Assembly (NCBI RefSeq): GCF_006965545.2 | Contig: NZ_CP041372.2 | Location: forward strand, 2,852,001 to 2,916,000 | From: Paenalkalicoccus suaedae | GTDB taxonomy: Bacteria > Bacillota > Bacilli > Bacillales > Salisediminibacteriaceae | Length of the DNA stretch: 64,000 nucleotides | Direction of reading: 5' to 3' | Shown here: positions 58,610 through 64,000 of the stretch, one piece after another | Numbering within the stretch: position 1 is the first letter of the stretch | How the letters are laid out: every line of letters begins with the position of its first letter | Notes under the pieces: generated by a model | Told to the model about the DNA's origin: nothing | Databases searched by the model: none | What the model saw: only the letters and a program-made list of their open reading frames with translations | Translations under genes and position numbers: made by a program

Positions 58610-58639
58610 AAAAAAGCCGTCTTCTACTTATGGAGACGG
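58610..58639 (-). terminator. Terminator of the cold-shock gene
   Basis: On the minus strand CCGTCTC and GAAGACGG pair with one bulge and are followed by TTTTTT, 22 bases after the stop. Confidence 0.85.
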
Positions 58640-58661
58640 ATCTGGGCCTTACGTATTCACC

Positions 58662-58859
58662 TTACGATTTCTTTACATTAGTAGCCTGAGGACCTCGTGC
58701 ACCTTCCTCGACGTCAAACTCTACCTCCTGCCCCTCCTCAAGCGATTTGTAGCCGTCTTGATCAATGGCTGAGTAATGGACAAATACATCCTCCCCACCA
58801 TCCTGACTGATAAAGCCATAGCCCTTTTCTGCGTTAAACCATTTCACTTTACCCTTCAT
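58662..58859 (-). CDS. Cold shock protein (CspA/CspC family)
   Basis: The 65-residue protein begins [16 protein letters not shown] and has RNP1 (KGYGFIS) and RNP2 (VFVHYSAI), so it binds single-stranded RNA/DNA. AAGGG lies about 11 bases before ATG 58859; longer in-frame extensions are not Csp-like. Which B. subtilis paralogue (CspB, C or D) it matches cannot be decided here. Confidence 0.93.
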   Translation of the reverse strand: MKGKVKWFNAEKGYGFISQDGGEDVFVHYSAIDQDGYKSLEEGQEVEFDVEEGARGPQATNVKKS

Positions 58860-59098
58860 TTGCGCCAGCACCCTTCGCTTCAAGATAACGTGGGATTGCC
58901 TCCACACACCTACTATACCAATACGACATAAAGCGCGTCAATTATTATTCTGATTATTCCAACAATATTCATACATTCCCTCACTTTAAGAAAATATGGG
59001 AAAAACACTCTAAATTTGATGGTAATTTGACATTTTAGGTCTTTAGATACATGAATTGCACATATTCAATCGTTTACTATAGATGACAGGAGGATCTT

Positions 59099-59194
59099 AT
59101 GGAATTTATTAACTCAATACTAGTCATTAATTTTCTCCTTGCTTTAAAATCTACGAAAGGAGATTCGCAGTTTCGCTATATTCGTGACAATTGA
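59099..59194 (+). CDS. 31-codon small reading frame before ssb
   Basis: ATG at 59099 has AGGAGG five bases upstream. The product is 31 residues, hydrophobic at the N-terminus (MEFINSILVINFLLAL) and basic-polar later (KSTKGDSQFRYIRDN), ending with TGA at 59194. It starts in front of the ssb ribosome site by about 40 bases. It may be a real small protein or a leader peptide for ssb; no homologue is known to me. Confidence 0.45.
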   Translation: MEFINSILVINFLLALKSTKGDSQFRYIRDN

Positions 59195-59235
59195 TCTATT
59201 AATCATCCAACTACTATTCGAAGGAGACTAGCGAC

Positions 59236-59709
59236 ATGAACCAATTTGCATTTGTAGGAAGAATTGTACGTACACCAGATTTGATGAAAACAAAGGACGG
59301 CACTCATTTTACTCGCTATGCTTTAGCGGTCCGTCGACCATTTAAAAACACAAAAGGACAATACGATACTGACTTTATCCACATTGTGTCTTGGAATAAA
59401 TTAGCGGAACGAGTAGCTACGTATTGTACAAAGGGTTCTATGGTTTCTGTAACAGGTCGCATTCAAATGAGACAGCTAGAGCTTGGGCAAGAAAGACAGT
59501 ACACGATCCCTGATATTATTGGTGAGACGGTGTCTTTTTTAAAGCTCAATCGTGAAAGCGTTCCCGCAATCTCTGCGCCTGTTCCACCGGAGACGCAGCC
59601 CAAACCACCAGCGAGTGAAGTGGTAGAATCAGACGTCATGTCCGATCCATTAAAGCAAGCTCCTATAAGTGAAAAAATCGATGTATCGGCTATTGCCACA
59701 GCTGAATAG
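59236..59709 (+). CDS. ssbB: Single-stranded DNA-binding protein, SsbB-like
   Basis: The 157-residue protein has one OB-fold typical of SSB (MNQFAFVGRIVRTPDL, FTRYALAVRRPF, DFIHIVSWNKLAE, VTGRIQMR) and a Pro-rich C-terminal part. It lacks the acidic DDDIPF tip that main SSB proteins use to bind partners, so it is likely the secondary, competence-type SsbB (YwpH) rather than SsbA. The tail is longer than in B. subtilis SsbB. AAGGAGA precedes the ATG. A small companion gene follows without gap. Confidence 0.88.
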   Translation: MNQFAFVGRIVRTPDLMKTKDGTHFTRYALAVRRPFKNTKGQYDTDFIHIVSWNKLAERVATYCTKGSMVSVTGRIQMRQLELGQERQYTIPDIIGETVSFLKLNRESVPAISAPVPPETQPKPPASEVVESDVMSDPLKQAPISEKIDVSAIATAE

Positions 59710-59976
59710 ATGGGTAGAGATATCGAATTATTAAAAGTCGTCATGCATCGCTTAGCCAAGATAGAGTCACAGCTCATAACGAAAAACGATATGGATACGA
59801 TACACGAGCAATTAGATGAGCAACTATCAAACCTTCAGTTGATTGAGCACCGCGTGCAAGAGCTGTCACACGTATCGGAACGGCAATATAAGGAGCACGT
59901 AAACTCAGATGAAGCACTTGTTCGAATGCTCGTTAAAATATATCAAGATGAACAACAAACGCAGGTGGGCTCTTAG
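59710..59976 (+). CDS. Small coiled-coil protein co-encoded with ssb
   Basis: The 88-residue product starts directly after the ssb stop (TAGATG). It is helical with heptad-like spacing (VVMHRLAKIESQLI, LIEHRVQELSHVSERQ) and has no membrane segment. No family recognised. The tight coupling suggests a function linked to ssb, but that is inference. Confidence 0.7.
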   Translation: MGRDIELLKVVMHRLAKIESQLITKNDMDTIHEQLDEQLSNLQLIEHRVQELSHVSERQYKEHVNSDEALVRMLVKIYQDEQQTQVGS

Positions 59977-59992
59977 GCCCCCTGCGTTTTTC
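59958..59992. terminator. Terminator between the ssb operon and manA
   Basis: AACGCAGG pairs with CCTGCGTT, with GG/CC inside, and TTTT follows on the plus strand. The same hairpin may end manA on the minus strand. Confidence 0.8.
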
Positions 59993-59998
59993 TATTCC

Positions 59999-60943
59999 CT
60001 ATTTAGCCCTTGCCACAATAAACGTCGCTTTTCCTTCTAGCTTTACTTGCACCCCTGCTGGTAAGATCGCGTTGCGACCTGCTGGGAGCTTGTAGGTTAC
60101 TTCTGCTGCGTAGGCGGTTGGATTGCCGTCTAACACAGTTAATAGATGCATGTCGGAGTCCCCTAGCATCATCTCGCCGTCTAGCTCATAGCGTGTGACC
60201 GTAAAATATTCGGCTTCGATGAGTGTTGTGACGGTGGCGTCTCCATCTGTTGTCGTTTGGCGCTCTGGTGTTAAGTCCTCGTGTGGCACCATCGTACATG
60301 CGATAGAATCCTCGACGTGGAGCTCGCGCATGTTGCCGTCGTCATCTGGACGATCGTAGTCATAAAAGCGGTACGTGATGTCGGAGCTTTGCTGGACTTC
60401 TAGTAGCACGATTCCCTTCCCAATGGCGTGTACGGTGCCGCTTGGTACGTAGACGAAGTCGCCTGCTTGAACTGGGATGCGGCGTAGGAGCTTGTCCCAC
60501 TCCCCTGCTTCGACCATTGTTGCTAACTCCTCACGTGTAGTTGCATGGTGCCCTAAAATCAGCTCCGCTCCTGGCTCGGCCGCCAAAATGTACCAGCACT
60601 CCGTCTTCCCAAACGCATAGCCCTCGTGCTCGGTTGCATACGCATCGTCTGGATGCACCTGCACGGACAGGTCGTCGCGCGCGTCGATCATCTTGACGAG
60701 TAGCGGAAATTCGGACTCGTTCTTTCTATTAAAGAGAGCGGGTGCCTGCTCCCAGAGCTCGCGGATCGTTTTGCCTTTATGCATCCCGTTTGAGACAACG
60801 TTTGAGCCGTGCTTATGACCGGAGATCCCCCAGCTTTCGCCTGTCTTCTCGCTCGGGATATCGTAGCCAAACTGCTCCTTGAGGGCAGCGCCTCCCCAAA
60901 CCTTTTCTTTAAATATTGGATCTAATAGTAAAATATCGTTCAT
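59999..60943 (-). CDS. manA: Mannose-6-phosphate isomerase, class I
   Basis: The 314-residue cupin enzyme has the zinc-site motifs LSVQVHPDDAYA and GKTECWYIL and the YVPSGTVHAIG motif. It interconverts mannose-6-phosphate and fructose-6-phosphate. I chose ATG 60943 with GAGGAG six bases upstream; an earlier in-frame start would cross into the divergent promoter region. A cre-like site is just upstream. Confidence 0.95.
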   Translation of the reverse strand: MNDILLLDPIFKEKVWGGAALKEQFGYDIPSEKTGESWGISGHKHGSNVVSNGMHKGKTIRELWEQAPALFNRKNESEFPLLVKMIDARDDLSVQVHPDDAYATEHEGYAFGKTECWYILAAEPGAELILGHHATTREELATMVEAGEWDKLLRRIPVQAGDFVYVPSGTVHAIGKGIVLLEVQQSSDITYRFYDYDRPDDDGNMRELHVEDSIACTMVPHEDLTPERQTTTDGDATVTTLIEAEYFTVTRYELDGEMMLGDSDMHLLTVLDGNPTAYAAEVTYKLPAGRNAILPAGVQVKLEGKATFIVARAK

Positions 60944-60965
60944 CTGTATCTCCTCTCTAGGCACA

Positions 60966-60979
60966 TGGACACGCTTACA
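60966..60979. promoter_or_regulatory. Possible CcpA site (cre)
   Basis: TGGACACGCTTACA matches the cre consensus TGWAANCGNTNWCA at 12 of 14 positions and sits between the divergent manA and amylase genes, both of carbohydrate metabolism. Confidence 0.45.
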
Positions 60980-61121
60980 CGTCCGTGCTATACTTTTAGT
61001 GGAAAAGCGTATGTACATTTGCGCAATCGGTTGCGCTCTCTTTCTTTACGTGCTTACCGCTATTGTACGAAACTACGCTTACCTATTCAATGGGTACATA
61101 CTTTTTAAGGAGGACGAAGAT

Positions 61122-62888
61122 ATGCTTCTAGAAGCTATTCACCACCAGCCTAAATCCCAGTATGCGTATGCATACGACGAGGAGACCTTGCACATTCGCG
61201 TTCGCACAAAGCGTGGCGACATGGATAAAGTGTCTGTCGTGTGGGGAGATAAATACGATTTTCAGCCAGAGAAAATTACGACGACGGAAATGACCGTGCT
61301 CGCGCACGATAAGCTATTTGACTATTATCAAGTGGAGATTAAGCCGCCATTCCGCCGCTTTGCCTATGCATTTAAGTTTGAGAAAGGCAAGAAGACGGTG
61401 TTTTTAAATGAGGTAGGATTCCAAGAAGACGAGCTCAGCCAGTCAGGTGTTGGTATGCTGTGGTCGCCGTCTGGAATGTTTGAATTCCCATTTTTAAATG
61501 CGGTTGACGTCAACAAGCCACCTGCGTGGGTCAAGGACGCGGTGTTTTATCAAATCTTCCCCGAGCGTTTTGCGAACGGAGATCCGTCGCTTACGCCTGA
61601 AGGAGCCGAAGAATGGCACGCGGATGCAGTGCCAACGCGCGATAATTTCTTCGGTGGCGATCTGCAAGGGGTGATTGATAACCTCGATTACTTAGTGGAT
61701 CTCGGGATCACGTGTATTTATTTCACGCCTTTTTTCGAGGCGTACTCCAACCACAAATACGACACAATTGACTATTTAAAGGTTGATCCGCAGTTTGGCG
61801 ATAACGAGACGGCGAAGCGCCTTGTCGACGAAGCGCATAAGCGTGGCATTAAGATTATGCTAGATGCAGTGTTTAATCACTCCGGCTACTACTGGCCGCC
61901 GTTTCAGGACGTGTTAAAGCGCGGCGAGGATTCTCGCTTTACGGACTGGTTCCACCTGCGCGGCTTGCCGATTAGTGAGAGCCCACTCAATTACGATACG
62001 TTTGGCTTTGTCCCGCAAATGCCTAAGCTTAATACCGAAAATCCAGAAGTAAAGGCGTATCTGTTAGAAGTAGCGCGCTACTGGGTCGAGGACATTGGCG
62101 TGGACGGCTGGCGCCTTGATGTGGCAAACGAAGTCGACCACCGTTTTTGGAGAGAGTTCCGTGATACAGTAAAAACTGCTAATCCGGAAGCGTATATTTT
62201 AGGCGAAATCTGGCACAATTCGTTAGCATGGCTACAAGGTGACCAGTTTGATGCAGTGATGAACTATCCTGTTACAAATAGTATTCTCGACTTTTTCGTC
62301 AAGGATGAAATTGACGCTGAGTCCTTTATGGGTCGCTTAGAGCAACTCTTAATCGCATATCCGCTCCAGGCGAATGAGGCGACATTTAATCTATTAGACT
62401 CGCACGACACACCACGTCTATTGACGCTTGCGGAAGGAAACAAAAAGCGCATGAAGCTTGCAGCGCTGTTCCAGCTCACGTATTTAGGCGCGCCGTGTAT
62501 TTATTATGGCGATGAGATCGGTATGGACGGTGGTGGAGATCCAGACTGCCGCAAGCCGATGGTCTGGGAAAAGGACCGTCAGGACAAGGACATGTTTGCG
62601 TTCTATAAGAAGCTGATTCAGCTACGCAAGGACTACCGCGCGCTACGCGACGGAAGCTTTACGTTCTTGAAGGCAGAAAAGGACGCGAAGTACGTGGCGT
62701 TTGAGCGTGAAGATGACGCGAATCACTTCGTTGTTGTCATGAATAGTGACGAGAAGAAGACGAAGGTGAAGCTACCAGCTGAAGGAAGCTTTGTTGATAT
62801 GCTTACTGGTAAGTCGTATAAGGCGTCGCGTGGGACGCTGGTGGTTGAGGTTGAGGGATTAGAAGCTGTGGTGTTGAAGGCTGAGTAA
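61122..62888 (+). CDS. GH13 neopullulanase/cyclomaltodextrinase/maltogenic amylase
   Basis: The 588-residue protein has an N-terminal CBM34-like domain (about residues 1-120) and a GH13 barrel. Catalytic residues are Asp333 (GWRLDVANE), Glu362 (ILGEIWHN) and Asp429 (LLDSHDTPR). No signal peptide is present, so it probably acts in the cytosol on maltodextrins, cyclodextrins or pullulan, as GH13_20 enzymes do. AAGGAGG lies before ATG 61122. It is divergent from manA. Confidence 0.95.
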   Translation: MLLEAIHHQPKSQYAYAYDEETLHIRVRTKRGDMDKVSVVWGDKYDFQPEKITTTEMTVLAHDKLFDYYQVEIKPPFRRFAYAFKFEKGKKTVFLNEVGFQEDELSQSGVGMLWSPSGMFEFPFLNAVDVNKPPAWVKDAVFYQIFPERFANGDPSLTPEGAEEWHADAVPTRDNFFGGDLQGVIDNLDYLVDLGITCIYFTPFFEAYSNHKYDTIDYLKVDPQFGDNETAKRLVDEAHKRGIKIMLDAVFNHSGYYWPPFQDVLKRGEDSRFTDWFHLRGLPISESPLNYDTFGFVPQMPKLNTENPEVKAYLLEVARYWVEDIGVDGWRLDVANEVDHRFWREFRDTVKTANPEAYILGEIWHNSLAWLQGDQFDAVMNYPVTNSILDFFVKDEIDAESFMGRLEQLLIAYPLQANEATFNLLDSHDTPRLLTLAEGNKKRMKLAALFQLTYLGAPCIYYGDEIGMDGGGDPDCRKPMVWEKDRQDKDMFAFYKKLIQLRKDYRALRDGSFTFLKAEKDAKYVAFEREDDANHFVVVMNSDEKKTKVKLPAEGSFVDMLTGKSYKASRGTLVVEVEGLEAVVLKAE

Positions 62889-62889
62889 G

Positions 62890-62970
62890 TTTACCTTTCT
62901 TAGGCTCTTCGAGCCTTTTGATTGCTAAGTGCTAACTAGTTTAGTTCAGCTCTTCGAGCTTTATATAATG
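62890..62970 (-). repeat. Tail units beside B5
   Basis: GGCTCTTCGAGCC, then TTGATTGCTAAGTGCTAACTAG, then AGCTCTTCGAGCT, the outer-side unit of the A/B elements in reverse orientation. Confidence 0.65.
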
Positions 62971-63145
62971 AGGTAAGAGGCTTCAGCTCTACGAACGCCC
63001 TACGACATTCGTGGGCTCGGCGCTTGAGCCTCCTCGTTGGCAGAGGTCGACTGTCGTCTTCCTCTAAACGCCTTCCTGTGGGGTCTCAAGCACCTCGACT
63101 TCCCACGAATTGTCTCCGGACGTTCTTCGAGTCTGCCGCCTTTGT
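62971..63145 (-). repeat. A/B structured element, copy B5
   Basis: GACATTCGTGGGC pairs with TCCCACGAATTGTC, GCTTGAG with CTCAAGC, and the apical CTC/GAG arm has GAC-gaca-GTC on the minus strand. It is nearly the same as B4, and GGGC/TCCC has a G-T in place of B4's mismatch. No paired A copy is in the window. Confidence 0.82.
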
Positions 63146-63233
63146 TCTTTTTGTAGAAAGGGCAAATGTAAAAGCTTTATTATAGTAGTTCACTTGTAAA
63201 ACATTAACTTCGTTATATTGCTTAACATCAAAC

Positions 63234-63264
63234 AACCGACAATTCCTCAAAGGGATTGTCGGTT
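63234..63264. terminator. Bidirectional terminator
   Basis: AACCGACAAT and ATTGTCGGTT form a perfect 10-bp stem with A/T-rich flanks on both sides, 40 bases past the stop of the 63305 gene. Confidence 0.8.
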
Positions 63265-63304
63265 ATTTTGGTCTTCTTAACTAATAAGCAGGTACCTTAC
63301 ACAA

Positions 63305-63709
63305 TTACTGTGATTCATAGTCTTCCATTAATTTCGTGTGTAGCTCTCTGACGGTAGAAGCTAACTGTTCTACTGATACGTTATCTTCTTGAAATTCGAT
63401 AAAGGCAGTTTCGTAATCAGAAAATAGCTCTCTGTATTCGCGATTCCGCTCCGACATGTCACTATTAAAGCCGTATACGTTTCGTGTAGCGTTGGTAACA
63501 GTTAGAGAGTAAATCTCTATATTGCTGTTTGACTCTGGTGAGTCTTCTAAATACGTTGCAAATTGATCTGTTGCAAGCACCGTTTGGTAAAGTGCACGGC
63601 TATATTGATGATCCAGTTCTTTTTGAGATTGATAAAGTGAGAATGAGAGAATTAAAACAATTGTTATTAACAAAGCAAGCAGTATCAACCATGATTTTTT
63701 CGAGAACAT
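63305..63709 (-). CDS. Membrane-anchored protein of unknown function
   Basis: The 134-residue protein has one N-terminal membrane segment (WLILLALLITIVLILSFSL) and an extracytoplasmic helical, acidic domain. No family recognised. AAAGG lies six bases before the ATG. It is the last gene seen; nothing was found from 63710 to 64000. Confidence 0.65.
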   Translation of the reverse strand: MFSKKSWLILLALLITIVLILSFSLYQSQKELDHQYSRALYQTVLATDQFATYLEDSPESNSNIEIYSLTVTNATRNVYGFNSDMSERNREYRELFSDYETAFIEFQEDNVSVEQLASTVRELHTKLMEDYESQ

Positions 63710-64000
63710 ATAAATCCTTTCTTTGAGTTAAAGTGAGGCGTTCTATGATTTATTTTGCCTACTCAACTATAACTAGCTATTGTTCCAGTAAGTATAAAGA
63801 TCTTAATAGTTATAGACCGTAACATTCATAGTAAATGATGTAAAGGGCTTTATGATGGGGCTGATTGCTGATTGAAGATGTATGAACGACGACTCAAGGT
63901 AAGCCGTTTTCTGTTTAAATAATATTAATGCCTTCACATCTTTCTTTCTACTTAGTAAATATAACCATTCCATTCATTGATAGTATCGACCACTCGTTTG

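Noticed and set aside
16365-63145. A/B elements as ordinary transcription terminators
   Set aside because: They lack a T-run and most lie beyond a separate clear terminator.

Overview
The window is a chromosomal segment of a Bacillaceae bacterium (Firmicutes). The gene order matches the Bacillus subtilis block that runs from pgk-gapA-cggR through sigL, clpP, crh-whiA-yvcK-rapZ-yvcI, trxB, the his operon, yvoF-ppaX-yvoD-lgt-hprK, yvlDCB, uvrAB, minJ, ctpB, ftsXE-cccB and prfB-secA-hpf. Strong AAGGAGG ribosome sites, GTG/TTG starts, CtsR, CggR, LexA and sigma-B type sites and a GlcT antitermination target fit this. Exported proteins (lipoproteins, CtpB stalk, cytochrome c-551, MinJ tail) are rich in Asp/Glu/Asn. 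That suggests a salt- or alkali-adapted relative, but it is inference only. No rRNA, tRNA, CRISPR array, phage or transposase gene was seen.

Layout. 1-4500: pgk (cut by the window edge), gapA, cggR with promoter and double operator, a small glutaredoxin-like gene and rpoN/sigL, all on the minus strand. 4.57-5.33 kb: clpP on the plus strand with a CtsR site. 5.8-11.8 kb: crh, whiA, yvcK, rapZ, a Nudix gene, trxB and a TPR gene. 11.9-15.6 kb: an inserted block with an isoprenylcysteine-methyltransferase-like gene, a CrtI/CrtN-like desaturase and a lipoprotein. 16.7-23.1 kb: hisZGDBHAFI with overlapping or abutting genes. 24.2-28.2 kb: yvoF, ppaX, yvoD, lgt, hprK. 29.4-36.3 kb: yvlD/C/B, uvrA, uvrB. 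37.1-48.8 kb: minJ, ctpB, an M23 peptidase, ftsX, ftsE, cccB, a YitT-family gene and prfB with its programmed frameshift. 48.9-58.5 kb: secA and hpf, separated by about 6.5 kb holding two small membrane-protein genes, glcT-ptsG, a lipoprotein and a small membrane protein. 58.6-64 kb: a cold-shock gene, ssb with a companion, manA, a GH13 amylase and an anchored protein of unknown function.

Carbon control recurs across the window. CggR/GapA sense glycolytic flux, HprK phosphorylates Crh, PpaX removes the pyrophosphate made by HprK, GlcT controls PtsG, and YvcK/RapZ link to cell-wall precursor supply. FtsEX with an M23 hydrolase, MinJ, WhiA and Lgt form a second, cell-envelope and division theme.

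The unusual part lies between the genes. Ten copies of a structured element of about 180 bp (called A/B here) occur in seven intergenic regions. Copies differ in sequence but keep their stems through paired changes, and all nine copies with a complete apical arm keep a GNNA tetraloop. Three times two copies face away from each other around a central spacer, and in each spacer lies a repeat array with a 20-21 bp period. Five further 20-21 bp arrays, each with its own core word, sit in other intergenic gaps. A second hairpin family (C) has three copies. I know of no description of these families, but could not search.
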